DNA of 64,000 nucleotides from Prunella strophiata (GCA_036583965.1 JAZBQD010000030.1:55181551-55245550); one strand, 5' to 3'. Counted from the stretch's first letter, positions 40,601-52,190 are shown. The notes: generated by a model from the sequence alone, not told the origin. Numbers and translations are program-made.

Positions 40601-43600
40601 TGCACTTGATTCTTTTACTACCAAGAGCTTTAAGTACAGCTGATACCAGGAAGAAGTATCTGATTCTCTTGCCGGAAATTCAGCAATTTGAAGAATGCTA
40701 ATCAGAAAGGAAGTAAAATAAAAAGTACATGAACCTATATTCATCAGACTGTAGTTTAGAGACCAGCAATAAAACCTCTCTCCAAATGAGTAGTCTACTG
40801 CTTGCAGAAAAAAAAAAAAAAAAAAAAAAAAAATGGTATGTAAGACTGTAGGATGGAAACCTACAAAATTGTAGGTGACATTTTAACAACTTACAGCAAT
40901 CACTTGTGAAACCTTTACTTGGTCCATAACTATGTGCTCTTTAAATGTCTGCTAAGTATATAGATCTCTTTATAAATGCTGCCCTGGAGGTCTAGCAAAG
41001 CACTCTGTTGCCATGTGGGAGAATAGCTTACGCCTGAACTCCACAAGCAGCTAGAACCTGGGAGCACTGCCAAGCAAAGTTACTTATGGATTGACCCAAG
41101 ATATGTTTGTAGTCCTTCCTACTTCAGGCTCATAACAGACTTCATAAGGACTGTGGTTAGAGCATCTGGACTGCCAAAAGCTTTTTAGGGTTACATGGAA
41201 AAAAATTAAGCAAACACACTGGCTAGGAAAGTATATTATTTGTCTGCTTGAAAGTTTATATGCAATATTGAAAATATTCTCTCTACTTAGTAAGCTGCTC
41301 CTTAAGCAGAATTTTTATCACAGAATATGTTAAAGAATCAATCATTAGATTCTGATTAAAAGAAAAAAAATATTTTTTCAGGAGACAAGTATTTCTAGAC
41401 TGGATCTTGCAGCCCTACTACACTGGTTTTTATAAGAGCACTTCCACTTTCAACATCAATCTGTTTTACATTTAAGCACTCTGTCTACAGGTGTGCAAAG
41501 AAAACCAATGAGAACTGCACAGGAAGCTAGAAGCTGTAACCAGACCATAAACCTGAGTAAAAGAGATTTGTCTATTTTCATTTCCTGAGCAGCTCAAATT
41601 GCAAAAGATAATATATTGAAAAATCAAAAAACACAAATGGTATTTTGAAGTGTTCCATTTTAGTCACTTAGCATGCTGCCAGTTCAAATAAGGATACCGG
41701 TTCTTAAAACAGACATAAGTCAGATTCTTAAGATTCTCCTTAAGGAAAGTGAAGAAAGCACAGACAACAGGAAACCTCCTTTAAGTCACATTAGCCGGAT
41801 CTACACACAAAGGAGTTTGTGCAACTGCAAGTAAGTTACAGCTGCATCTCTGCTCTTCATTGTTGCAGGGTGACTGAAAGGCAGAATTACAGATGATGAT
41901 AAAGTATAATTCTGCCTTGACACTGTTACTTTCACTTCTCTGATGTACCGAAAAGATGTAAAAAGCCTCAGGTCACCACCTTCCTATCTATTTCTCTCTC
42001 TGTCATTGATACAAGATGACATAGCATCCAGACCACTGGTGCAGCTGCTTAATAAACTCCATTGCATTCAAAGGAAATTCAGAGTCTAATTGCTTTGGCA
42101 AGGGAAATTTTATTGTTCTCAAGCTAATGGTGATCAGCCAAAAAAGTTATCCCTACTCACTACTTACCCTGGCCACGGACATTGCAGCATTTAACCTCCA
42201 TCCAGCCTGGCAGGATATAAAGCCTCAGCTAAAGCCAGTGCCTTTGTTGAGTAACCAGCAGCAAATGACCAGAACACAGGGCTCCCCAATGACTTAACTG
42301 TAACAAGCTCCTTCCTCTGTCATGAGTGAATGAGCAGCCCAGCACACAGCACAGATGTAGGTGCAGCATGAGAGGCTCTATAAAATGCAGGAGGAAAGAA
42401 CTAATCTTACAGACATAACCCTTTGTTTCCCCCTTAAGCTCTTGAAGGAGGTGGCTAGCAAAAGGGACAAGACAGACTCCTATGTCTCTCTGTGCTTTGT
42501 TCACAAAAAGATCTGTCCCTTAGAGTTCTCTGTTAAAACCAAACATCACATTAGCACAATTCAAATGCTGTAAATTTAACTCAAGTACAGTTCATGCTAA
42601 AGCATGTGTGAGTTCAGCTCAAATCTAATGTAGTACCCTTAATGAAAAACTGCCAGTCCTATGAAGATGTGAGGCAGTAAAGTTGTAATGGGCCTGATAA
42701 GCCAGAAAAACCAAATACCATAGCAGACATCCATCTGTTACACAGCCCATAATTAGCACTAAACACTATAATGAACACAAAAAGAGATCAAAGGCAGTAA
42801 TTGCAGTAAAAGGGGATCGTGGCATATTTCCAGTTTGCCTAGGCTTCTTCATTAGGGCTGACTTCTTTTGTCATTTGTGTTTAGCAACAACCTGTCATTC
42901 TCAATTCCTGGACAAAGACCACACAGTTATGCTATGGCCAAGTAGGTCTTCTGCTAGTGTGAGAATGGCCTGCACAGAACACAGAACTGGCAAAGTGAGC
43001 AAAACCAGAGCAGGAACTGACCCTCATTTTGGACTCCAGGGTAAGAAACAAGAGCAAATGAGAGAAAATGCTATCTCCTTTTCCTTCAGGCAATATTTTG
43101 CTTGCTGATGATCTTAAGAGAATCTTGTTTGGAAGATTCCCTTGAAAAGAATGTGGAACTGACACCTGTTATGAGCATCTGGAAAACCTACACAAGTATT
43201 AGCAAAAATGACTACTGTTCAGGCCCATCCAATGTCAGGAATGGCTAATCATCTAACTTCAATCAGTTTTCTTAGTACAACTTCAAGTCTTCCTTTCTTA
43301 AAAGAAAAATAAAATAAATAAAATGTGCTTGAATACAGAATTGGTTTACCACTACCAGATTCATCAGCAAATACAATACAATCCTGGATAAAACATCAGG
43401 TGCTACTCAAACCCAGCAAGTAATTTATAGAACTTACCTCTGAATACAGATTTCAGAAAAATTAATTTCAACAGGACCATGAAATAAAGAAACACATTGT
43501 CTGTGCCACTTACCCTCTGCACAGCCCTTTGGAGGGCCTGTTTCACACTTCTACAGGATTCTGGCATTAACTTCGCTTCTTGACTTTCAAAGGAGGCATC

Positions 43601-46600
43601 ATGCAAATCTGTACTTTCTTGGTGTCCAAAAAGTGTTCTGACACAGTGTGCATGTTCTTTTGAAATTCTAGTAGGGTCCATCTGAAACAAAAACATAAGC
43701 ACAACCACAGTTCTAAGTGTTAGAGATACTGTTCAACCACCTAAAAGTTTGGGCCCTGGCTAAATCTTTATGTAAATTCTCATTATAAACAATGTAGAGA
43801 GAAAAAGTTCCCAATATCGGGGTTTATTTCATCCAACAAACATGTGAGATAGAAGAATGAATTATCTTCTGGTGCTGCCTATTTCATTAGTTTAGACTAG
43901 ATATGTGACTTTCAAATTTAAAGATAAATCCCATTCTTATGGTAAAGTCAATAATATTGAATTCTGTATTTCAGCCACTCAGGCCAATATCACAGTTATT
44001 TTAGCAGGAAACATACACAGTTATCCTACCTCAAAAAGCTATTGTTTGTAAGATGACACATGAATGTCAAGTAGAGAAACCTGGGGAAAGTACATATGTG
44101 TATGTATAGCACATTATTTTCAAGAGAAGACACAGAAGTTATCTCTGAAAGCATTTTATCACTGAAATTATATCGCTGAGGCTGTCAGTCAGCTATCACA
44201 AACTGTTTTATGCATGTGCTCATTGTGGATAGAGTTCATTTTCTTTACAGTGGCTGGTATGGGGTTGTGTTTCACATTTGTGATCCAAAACAGTGTTGGT
44301 AACACTGGGATGTGCTTGTTACAGCTGAGCAGGGCTGACACTGAGTCAGGGCCTTTTCTGCCTCTCACCCCACCCCACCAGAGAGGGCTGGGGGTGCACA
44401 AGGAGCTGGGACAGGAGACACAGCCTGGACAGCTGACCAGAACTGGCCAAAGGGATACCCCAGAACATATGGCATCATGCTCAGTATATAAAGGTGGGGG
44501 AAGCAGGAGGAAAGGGGAGACATTTGGAATGATGTCATTTGTCTTCCCAAGTCAGTTTATGTGTGGTGGAGCCCTGCTGTCCTGGGGATGGTTAAACACC
44601 TGCCTTCATATTCTGCTTCCTTTGCATGTGCAGCTTTTTCTTTACCTTTTACATTTTCTTTATTGCAACCCATGAGTTCTCACTTTTACTCTTCCAATTC
44701 TCTCCAGAATGCCATCAGGGAGTGAGCAGCTGTCTGAGATTTAGTTGCCAGCTGGGATTAAGCCATGACAGTGGCAAGAGATATTGCTGTGTGAAATAGT
44801 CAGCAAAGACAGCAAGACAGCAAAAGTTAAAGACCAAAAGATGATTAAACTGCACCACAGGACACCTCTGCATCATTGGACAAGGAATGGTAAGTTTAGA
44901 GTATCTGCAATACATTTTTATCAATCAGTCCTTGTGACTGAATCAAGTATATTTTTTAATCCTGTGCTCTATCTCTGAGATAAACTGGAAGATAATCCAA
45001 GGATTAGGATTGTACCTTGACAACATTTTAGTGCACAAAAACTATTTAAACCATTTCACCCTTTTTTTACCAAATCCTTTACACTGAAGAGATTAACATC
45101 TGTTTTTCAGAGATGGCCTAGGACTCTCAGAAATTGTTCTCAACTCGCATTTATTCTGCTTTTACTTCAGGCTTAAAGAAGGGTTTATACACCCAAACTC
45201 TTAGCCTAGATTTCCTAACTATATCAGGTGGGCTATTTAAGAACATTGACTTCTGTCTTCCTTCAGTTGGAAAGAACACTTTTACCTGAGAATTACAAAA
45301 GGTTATTTGTAACTGCAATGCAGAAATACCAAGACATTATGGATGGTGCCGAGGGTTCAGTTTCCTTTAAGACACAGCTGAACAAAACAGCATAACAAAA
45401 GGAAGTTTTTCACAATACAAAACAGCCAGAGTGAATCAAGCATATCATTCATTCACAGGAGCACAAATTCAACTCCCTAACCCCCCAAAAATAAACTAGT
45501 TAACTTAAAAGTGTAAGGTTAGGATTATAGCACTGAATTAAAGTCTACACCACCCAGGCAGCCACCCAATAGTAGCACAGACAGCAGTACCAAATTGCTG
45601 CCTCCCCCATCCACCACCCTTCTGCTCAAGTCTCCAGATGGAAAGCTCTTTGCCCAATTAATTCACACCAGTGTCAGATCCTGTAGCCTGGTTTAGCTGC
45701 CTCAGTCATCCCTGCAGATTTGGAATGAAACAGGTCAGAGAAGGTTCACCTGAAGATCATAAGATGCCACAGCTTTGACCAGAGGGGTAGTGATGAGTTA
45801 CAGAATGACTTGGAGGCAGTAGCATCTTCCTGTGATGGCCTGACACAGCTGAATCCCCAAAGAAAATCTGTGTATAGCCATTGCAACTCTATGAATTAGG
45901 TGCTAAAAACCTACACTAATGCTTTCTGAAGTCAGCTAGTGCAGTGCAGCCTCATTAACTGCATAAGGAAATCTAAACCAGCACCTCTCTGCTCTCACCC
46001 CCTTCACCACAGAATTTAGTTCCTGGATTTCAGTCTCCTCTTCTAAATCAGTAATAAGGGAGGAATTTTTGCTGGCCTAATTTCATTTAAGATTAGTTTC
46101 CCAAAACCAAGTCACTCCAGCTATATCAGATAAGCACTGGAGTCAGTACAGGGACAGGCATAAGAATGAATTATCAGGAAGGCAGCACTAGCTTTAACTG
46201 ACTGTAAAACTGCACTCTTCAAGCATCTCTCACACTATGTTCCTCTTGCATTCAGAACCCAGAAATCAACTAAAATAAACATAATAAAAAAGAAACAAAA
46301 TAAAAATAAATAATTAAAAAAAAAAAAAAAAAAAAGAGAAGCACAAAATGTTTACCAACAGCTGCTAAAAGGCAGTTAATGCAGAATGATGTAAGTTGGA
46401 AGGTACCTTTAGACATCTCTAGTCCAGCCCCCTGACTGAAGCAGGGCCAACTTGTAACTAAGGTCAGGTGGGTTAAGGCCTTTTCTAGACAAGCTTTGGG
46501 GAATGTCCCATCAGGGAAGACCTTCAGCTTCTCTGGACAAACTGTCCTAAAACTTCACTACTTCTAGTGTGCAAAAAAACCTTGGGTTTTATATCCTTGG

Positions 46601-49600
46601 TGCAATTTATGACTGTGCCTCTTGTTTTTGCTGCACGCTTCTGAAGAGCCTGACTGTCTTCAGGTAGCTAAAAACAGTGATTAGCTTCCCTCACCTTAGT
46701 CTGTTCTTTGTCAAAGAATCCAGCTCTCCATTCTTTTATCCATGATGGCTCCTACCTGCCACAGTGGTTTTCTGCTGGACACCTTCCAGTTTGTTGATAT
46801 ACTTCTGGTACCAAGGGACCCAAAATAGGACCCATTATTTCAAATGTAACCCCTCATGCTGGGACCATTAAGAGACCTGACTGATGTCTCTTAACAGGAT
46901 CTGGATATCTGAGTCTTCTCCCCTCTACACAAATCACAGAATAGAACACAGAAAGCTACAGCAAATAGCTGCCAATAAATACTAATTTCTATCAGTAATT
47001 CTACTAGACAGAGACTACTATCCCAATTTTGGATTTATTAAAACATGTCCTTCTGAATTACTAGGCAAGAAAACTAGGTTTTATAGCACAAAGATAATGA
47101 AATTTGTAACGGCCTGAGTGTCCAGCATGACAAGTCATGCCAGTATAGACTCACTGCTATCAGCAATCATTCAAATGTGTCACACAATCCTGTATCACAA
47201 CAGTAACAGCAGATTGCACAGAATCCCTTGCTCAGCTTACAGTTTATCTGCTCAAGGCTTAAGACAGAAATCCAGCATCTCTGCACCTACAGGTGAAAGA
47301 CTGAAGGCTTAATGGAAACGCTCAGCTGATGGTTTCAGCAATTTGGAGCTGTGCAGTCTACCCTGACAAATACTGCAAGTCTCCAGAGTTACTGTTTGAT
47401 AAGGGGAAACTGATCTTGGGGCTAGCTAACCCACCTGTTGCCCTCCTCTTTTTCAAAGAATACCTTCAAGAATAGTCTTCACCACATTTAACTACGAACA
47501 TCAGCTCACTTGCCTGAAAAGGACTTCTCAGAAATCCTGCATCGTAAGTCTTTACAAAGAACACACACTGAACTGCCATGGCTGTAAACAAGCACTACCA
47601 AGCACTGAGATCAAAACTGGGGAAGTAGTGATGCACAGAAAAACTTCCAAAGACATATTTTGAGAAGAACTTCTAAAGAACAAGAAAATTATGATGAAAT
47701 ACCAGAAGCAGCTTGCTAATTTGCAGGGCAGGGCACCTTCAGCAAAAAGTCCTAAAGATTTAGAATCTGGAAGAAACATCAAGATGCAAACACAAGTAAA
47801 AGAGAAAGCTTTATAAACTGTGAAGTAACCTAAATACCCTAGAGGAATTAAACTAAAGAGAGGTGTATCTAGCTTATTTTTTAATATCTGCTTTGCCTGA
47901 CCTTGAAATCAGGTCAGACTGTTCAGTGCCCCCTGGTTTTCAGCATCTCTCATCATTCTAGCTCCATTTGTGGACTCTATTCAGCCACTTCAGGGCAGCC
48001 AAAATGAACTCCAGCATAATGGGTTAAATTAACTTACAAAATTAAGAACCAATTTTCTAATTAAAAAAGACTCAGCTTGGTTTTGAAAAACACAATACAT
48101 TTCACCCACCTTTACTATTAAATTTTGTATCAATTATGCACTGTTACAATATTGCATTAAATACTTACTCCTTAAAGTAAGTGTTTAAAATCTATACTTG
48201 TACTTATTTTCAAACTTAAACCACTTTCCAGACTATCAAATGTCACTTTGCACTCCATGACCTTTCTTAAGCACCAAGAAGGGGTTCTTTCAGGCTTCTG
48301 GAAGATGTTAACAATCCCCAGCAAGTTTTTTCTGTTAGCCACAATGCTCACAAAACTTCAGATGAAGTCTGAAAGGTAATCGTTTGAAAACATACCACAA
48401 GAATTCCACATAAGCATGAAATGACAAGAAAAACTGGACTTCCAGGTCACCAGTTATCCAACTGTGAACTCTTCAATCTGGTAGAATACTTGAAATTTGT
48501 ACAGACTTTTTTTTAATGGGAAAAGTACACACCCTTGGAGGTCTAGCTTAAACTGTGGGCATTAGACACCCAGCCACCACATTTCATTTTGAGTACTTTC
48601 AATTTGCTTCACTGCCCTCCTAGCTCAGTCAGTGTTAGACCAGATTCCTACTCTTTTGAGATGTAAGTGCACTAAGGAAATGGGCCAGAAAGAAAAGCTT
48701 AAAAGCTAAGCTTTTGGAGACTATACCTCAGCATTTATCAGTCAAAGTAAAGAAAATACTTCTCTCACCTTGTCCTGTGCATGAGTCTCTATTGAGTGAT
48801 GACCTCCAGCTGCTCTTAACTAAATTTTCAAGGTATTTTTATAGATAATGAGAAAATATTCCTCAAAGTATAGCCAAAATAAATGCTTAAGACCAATACA
48901 TTTTTTTATTGTTTAATTTCTTGGATTTAGGACACTGCACAGAATAGACCAAAAAGCAAGGCCAAAATGTGCTAATGTTTTCACATTTCAGTACACTCTT
49001 ATGAGAATACTGGTAAAATTCAAACTTGTTGCATTTTTTTTTCTTTCTTTCTCGACATACTAGCTCATTGTCTCACTTGCAAGGCACTGCATTATTTCTT
49101 GGCCACAAACATGTGTTTACCCGTGAAAACCTAGTGTCAGTCTTAGTTATGTGTCTTGTGAAACTCCAAATGCTCAAGCCACAAAATAAACAAAATTAAG
49201 GAAAAACCAAAACCTCAACTATTGTCTCAGCTTATACTATGTCATGATCCAGCCCAAATGATTTTATGCGAATACAGACAAAATGTGAGTGGTAAAACTG
49301 AGTCAGAGTTTACTCAGACTCTTAGATAAGGTTTAAAGAGCTTCTAAGATATATAATTTCTTAATATCAGCCTACACAGTCAAATCTTTCTAATTCACAT
49401 TTGCCTAATTTACCAAGCAAACAATTCAATCTTTGAATTGTTTGAATCTTTGAAATCCCACAGCTTCTACTACTAACACCTCATTATTTCAACAAAATTA
49501 ATTAAAAATAATTAAGTTCTGTTCTTAAAGTACAAATGTAGATAGCTGAAATTTACACTGGAAAAGTCAAATTGAAGTAGCTTAATAAAATCAAACATCA

Positions 49601-52084
49601 CAGAAATCTATTCCAAAGAAAGAGGTATGATCATGTCCCATTTAAATAAAATAAATTGCCAAGAGTGTGAAATAAGAATTAACTGCTGCAGGAACTAATA
49701 CGTTTTTCCATCTATTTTATTCCACAATTAGAAATGGTGAACAAATACGAATTACTGTATCTTCTTATAGTGAATTATGTACTTAATTCAAGAAAAATAT
49801 ACTTATTATTCTATTTTCCATTTACAACATTTTCTTCATTAAATTGTTTTAGGCAATGACTTCAGTCAAGCCTACATTGAGTTATATCACCTCTTTAGAT
49901 GTTTTGGAAATTCAAATTTATGAAAGACTCCATTCAATAGCACTACTCCAAATCTACAGGAACAAGAAGCTAGCCAGAGAATTAAGCTGTCAAATGCAGA
50001 GTTACACCTGAACCATGCCATTTTTTAAATCAAGGAAGCAGATGAAAAATAGCCATTATGGTTCTTTTTACCCTTTGTTAGGCTCATATGTACCTATCAG
50101 GAAGAGGCTTTTACAAGGAGGTACACTTTGATTAGTTGTTTTGATTGCAATGGCTCTCCAGCCCCCTAATGAACGCATAGCTGTGCATCTCTGAGCTATG
50201 TTTTGACAAGAATGTCTTTTCAGGTTCATGAACATCTGGAGTGAAAAACATTCCCCTGTCACAAGCTGAAGCAGGCATTAATATATTTCACTGTCAAGCA
50301 AACAAGTAGCTTTAAGCTACTTTACAATGAATCCCAGAAATTAGATGTCACTCTTTTGAAATATACAAGTTACGATTAACTAAGTGCTGTACTGTCCGTT
50401 ACATTTTATTTTTCGAAAAATGGAAAACACAAAGCCATTGTCAGTAGGAAAATATGAATTAGTCTGCATAATAAATTATCAGCAGCGTTACTGTATATTT
50501 GACAGTCACTCATCTGATTAAGTGGGTATACACTTGTGCAACACCTGCTTTCAGAGTGCACTTAGTTAAGAAATCCAGCCTGCTACCTCAAGATCAAGTG
50601 CCTCTACCTAGAAAGTAAACCGAAAGAAACAGGTTTCCAGTCTCTGCCGACTTCAAATGAAAAGTGCACACAACAGAAGCACCACTTCCATGACGGCAGT
50701 CAGACCCACATCAACAGAACTAGCTAGCATCCGACAATAAAGCCAAGCAGAAATCTAACACCTAGTCCTGAGAACCAACTAGCTGGCAGCTCCCCACTTC
50801 CTCCGAGAGGGCTCAGCCTTGCAGGGTAAGAGATGCAGCAGCGAGGGAATCCAGGCAGCCGAGCCATTTCCAAGAAGCAGACTCCTCTTCTCTCCGAAAG
50901 CCCAACCGCTCATCACCTTATCTGCCCCCACAGCGACATCTCCCCGCACGCACCGCCGCCGCTTCTGAGGCATCCCGGCACACTTGAGGCCTGGCAGGTG
51001 AGGTGCGGCTCTCCCAGGAATCCCCAGAATCCCAGAAAAAGCTCCTGAGCTGCGGCAAGCACCTCTGGCAGATACCCACGTGCACACAGACCCAGCTCCT
51101 CTGCAGCGCCCCTGAGCAGCCTGAGTGACAAACCATCACGAGTGGTGTTGCATGACGATCTTTTTTGTCCCTAAAGCCATTTCTCCTGCTGGTGAAACAT
51201 TTAAGGCAGCCAAAGACCTCAGCAGTGTCACAGAATCACTGATTATGCAGGAGTTGGAAGGGACCCTCAAGAACCATCGAGTCCAACTCCTGACCCCACA
51301 GAGCACCATGTGCCTGAGAGTATTGTCCAAACACTTGTAGAACTCTGTCAGGCTTGGTGCTGTGACCACTTCCCTGGGGAGCCCGTTCCAGTGCCCAACC
51401 ACCCTCTGAGTGAAGAACCTTCGTCTAATACCCAATGCCAAAATTCTCTCCAGCGGAAAAGTGAAAGCTGATCATTAAAAACCAAAGCCCTGCAAGACTT
51501 CAGGCGAAGGATCATGACTAAACTGTTTCTCGAGTCAGTGAACCCCTCATATCCAACCTCGCGACGAAGTCCCTGTACCCCAAAACGCACCCGATGCCCG
51601 GAGCGCCACCTGGAACCCCTGGTACTGAGCCGCTCCAGTGATCAGGGCACAGCACACGCTGGGCAGGGCACTGGGAGCCCATTGGCCCGACCCCTCTCAG
51701 AACTGGATCAACTTCAGAGACAGTTAAGTGCGTTCTAAAACTTTTTGGTTTGTTTTTCTTTAATTTATCCCCTCGATCGCACCGACGCGAGAGCCTCGCC
51801 CTCTTCTGCAGGGTGCCAGGCGGCCGCACTTGCCTCAGCGGGAAGCGCCCGCGCCAGCTCCCGCTTACCTGAGCTCGGAAGTAGAGGAAGAGGGCGACGC
51901 TGCAGACCACCTGCCCCAGCCCCAGGAGGACGAGGGCGGCCAGGAGGGAGCGGGACGCGGGCGGCGGGTGCGGGTGCGCGGGCGGGGGCGGCGGCGGCGC
52001 CGGGGCGCTCTCGTGGGCGGCGCCGCTGCCCAGCTCCTCGGAGCCGCGCAAGTACTTGGTGTAGTCTCGGCTGGCGCGACGCAT
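31242..52084 (-). CDS. TNFSF11: TNFSF11 (RANKL), full five-exon coding span
   Basis: This gene encodes RANKL, a type II membrane cytokine of the TNF superfamily. In vertebrates it trimerises, binds RANK on osteoclast precursors to drive osteoclast formation, and is neutralised by osteoprotegerin. Coding exons are 52084-51869, 43681-43514, 37025-36980, 36897-36799 and 31663-31242. All introns are GT-AG, and the exons join in phase to 951 bases (316 residues plus stop; human has 317). Domains: proline-rich cytoplasmic tail about 1-46, transmembrane helix about 47-69 containing [15 protein letters not shown], stalk about 70-160, TNF homology domain about 162-316. Family hallmarks seen are QPFAHL (162-167), [20 protein letters not shown] strands, [18 protein letters not shown] (256-273) and the C-terminal [11 protein letters not shown]. 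The start was chosen because the protein then begins [17 protein letters not shown], as in mammalian RANKL. No frameshift or stop was found. Introns are 8187, 6488, 82 and 5135 bp. Identification is very secure; exon edges rest on splice consensus and homology. Confidence 0.96.
31664..36798 (-). other. TNFSF11 intron 4
   Basis: This 5135-bp intron includes a short CR1 3' end (33463-33540) and an 11-bp inverted repeat (35365-35406). It is otherwise unique sequence without a recognised exon. Confidence 0.9.
33463..33540 (+). mobile_element. Short CR1 3' end in TNFSF11 intron 4
   Basis: GGAAGTCCCTTCCAAGCTAA, followed by ATGCTGTGATCATGTG, matches the CR1 3' tail pattern in forward orientation (GTCCCTTCCAACC followed by the TCTGTGAT-type repeat). 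Confidence 0.6.
36799..36897 (-). CDS. TNFSF11: TNFSF11 coding exon 4: linker and start of TNF domain
   Basis: This 99-bp exon has acceptor CTCTAG and donor TCTG|GTAAGT, phase 1 on both sides. It encodes the end of the linker and the first strand of the TNF homology domain, with [16 protein letters not shown]. The QPFAHL motif is the classic A-strand entry of RANKL. The human N-glycosylation site in this strand (N171, sequon NAT) is replaced by Asp-Asp-Lys here. It sits 82 bp downstream of exon 3. Confidence 0.93.
36898..36979 (-). other. TNFSF11 intron 3 (82-bp mini-intron)
   Basis: This very short intron has GTAGGT donor and CTCTAG acceptor, close to the lower size range for vertebrate introns, and separates the 46-bp and 99-bp exons. 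Confidence 0.88.
36980..37025 (-). CDS. TNFSF11: TNFSF11 coding exon 3: 46-bp mini-exon
   Basis: This 46-bp exon starts in phase 0 and ends in phase 1. It encodes [15 protein letters not shown] plus the first base of an alanine codon, with acceptor TTTTAG and donor AAAAG|GTAGGT. It is too short to be found by ORF length. It is supported because it restores the frame between exons 2 and 4 and has exactly the 15 codons of the human counterpart. The sequence itself is divergent from mammals, as expected for the membrane-proximal linker where shedding proteases cut. Confidence 0.9.
39308..39372 (+). mobile_element. tRNA-Ile-derived SINE-like fragment
   Basis: The sequence reads TTAGCTCAACTGGTTAGA (an A box fitting the RNA polymerase III consensus), then an anticodon-arm-like CTAACAAC and CCAAGG, then GGGTTTGGGCCA. 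It follows a tRNA-Ile from the D arm to the acceptor end, but about 10 bp of the T arm/B box are missing and the 5' acceptor strand is replaced. It cannot be a functional tRNA. A tRNA-Ile-derived SINE with a CR1-like tail (TguSINE1) is known from passerines and is the best explanation; a tRNA pseudogene is the alternative. Confidence 0.6.
40808..40833. repeat. A tract (26 bases) in TNFSF11 intron 2
   Basis: Uninterrupted A homopolymer. No adjacent retroposed sequence was recognised. Confidence 0.95.
43514..43681 (-). CDS. TNFSF11: TNFSF11 coding exon 2: extracellular stalk
   Basis: This exon has 56 codons, phase 0 at both ends, with acceptor TTTCAG and donor AGG|GTAAGT. It starts [13 protein letters not shown] and ends QRAVQR, the same length as the human stalk exon. 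The body is a charged, probably helical stalk containing [13 protein letters not shown], which corresponds to the human ESQDTKLIPDSCR. The stalk holds the trimer away from the membrane; in mammals the ectodomain is shed further along, near the exon 3/4 region. Confidence 0.94.
44204..44770 (+). mobile_element. Solo LTR of an avian endogenous retrovirus
   Basis: The sequence fits a full LTR in plus orientation, antisense to TNFSF11. It begins TGTTTTA, has an internal TATATAAA box at 44485-44492 after a region ending in ATGCTCAG, and closes with the segment around TCTCACTTTTACTCTTCC, then TTAGTTGCCAGCTGGGATTA and ATGACA. This is the pattern of the abundant LTRs of songbird-type endogenous retroviruses. 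No internal retroviral genes or second LTR are present, so it is a solo LTR left by recombination. Clear target-site duplications are not visible, so it is old or the edges are slightly off. The 153-codon open frame inside is a by-product. Confidence 0.82.
46388..46870 (-). mobile_element. CR1 LINE fragment in TNFSF11 intron 1
   Basis: Beginning GTTGGAAGGTACCTTTAGAC and continuing TCTAGTCCAGCCCCCTGAC, then through pieces matching CR1 ORF2 C-terminal DNA (CTCTCCATTC, CCTTCCAGTTTGTTGATATA, GGTACCAAGGGACCC), this is a 5'-truncated CR1 in the same orientation as TNFSF11. It is strongly diverged with many frame breaks. Confidence 0.75.
51228..51450 (-). mobile_element. CR1 LINE fragment near TNFSF11 exon 1
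   Basis: The 3' end reads CACAGAATCACTGATTATGC, then GGAGTTGGAAGGGACCCTCA. On the minus strand the frame [20 protein letters not shown] is the C-terminal signature of CR1 ORF2 (reverse transcriptase polyprotein), still open to the end of the element. It is therefore a comparatively young, 5'-truncated copy. It sits about 0.4 kb inside intron 1 and is sense to the gene. Confidence 0.88.
51869..52084 (-). CDS. TNFSF11: TNFSF11 coding exon 1: cytoplasmic tail and transmembrane helix
   Basis: This exon has 72 codons, phase 0 at the 3' end. It encodes the cytoplasmic tail, with a run of six prolines and a His-Pro-rich stretch, then a hydrophobic helix at residues about 47-69 that acts as signal anchor, ending FRAQ. 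The donor reads CAG|GTAAGC on the minus strand. The frame stays open upstream to 52399 and downstream into intron 1 only because the GC-rich island lacks stop codons. The upstream part lies beyond the TATA box and is not coding. Confidence 0.96.
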
Positions 52085-52174
52085 CGCAGCTGCGCTCCGC
52101 TCCGACGGCTCCACACGCGGCTCCGCAGAGCTCCCCAGCGCCGGCAAACAACCCCGCCGCCCCGGCCGGGCACT

Positions 52175-52182
52175 CTTATAAA
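52175..52182 (-). promoter_or_regulatory. TATA box of TNFSF11
   Basis: TTTATAAG on the minus strand lies about 91 bp upstream of the start codon, so transcription should begin near 52145-52150 with a 5' UTR of about 65 nt. Just upstream are a GC-rich box (CCGCCCC, 52190-52184) and an inverted CCAAT box (ATTGG, 52195-52191). A TATA plus CCAAT core has also been described for the mammalian RANKL promoter, so the arrangement looks conserved. Confidence 0.75.
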
Positions 52183-52190
52183 CGGGGCGG

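Larger units (their letters stand above)
37026..43513 (-). other. TNFSF11 intron 2
   Basis: This 6488-bp intron contains a tRNA-Ile-derived SINE-like fragment (39308-39372) and a 26-base A tract (40808-40833, T on the gene strand). No other feature was recognised. Confidence 0.9.
43682..51868 (-). other. TNFSF11 intron 1
   Basis: This 8187-bp intron has GTAAGC donor and TTTCAG acceptor. It holds a solo LTR (44204-44770), a CR1 fragment (46388-46870) and a second CR1 fragment (51228-51450), plus an A-rich tract at 46316-46336. The rest is AT-rich unique sequence with no recognisable exon. Confidence 0.9.

Noticed and set aside
44214..44675. 153-codon plus-strand open frame
   Set aside because: It lies wholly inside the solo LTR and has no resemblance to retroviral proteins.
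51136..51590. Minus-strand frames that could be taken for an extra gene
   Set aside because: The conserved part is CR1 ORF2 C-terminus; the rest is flanking intron.
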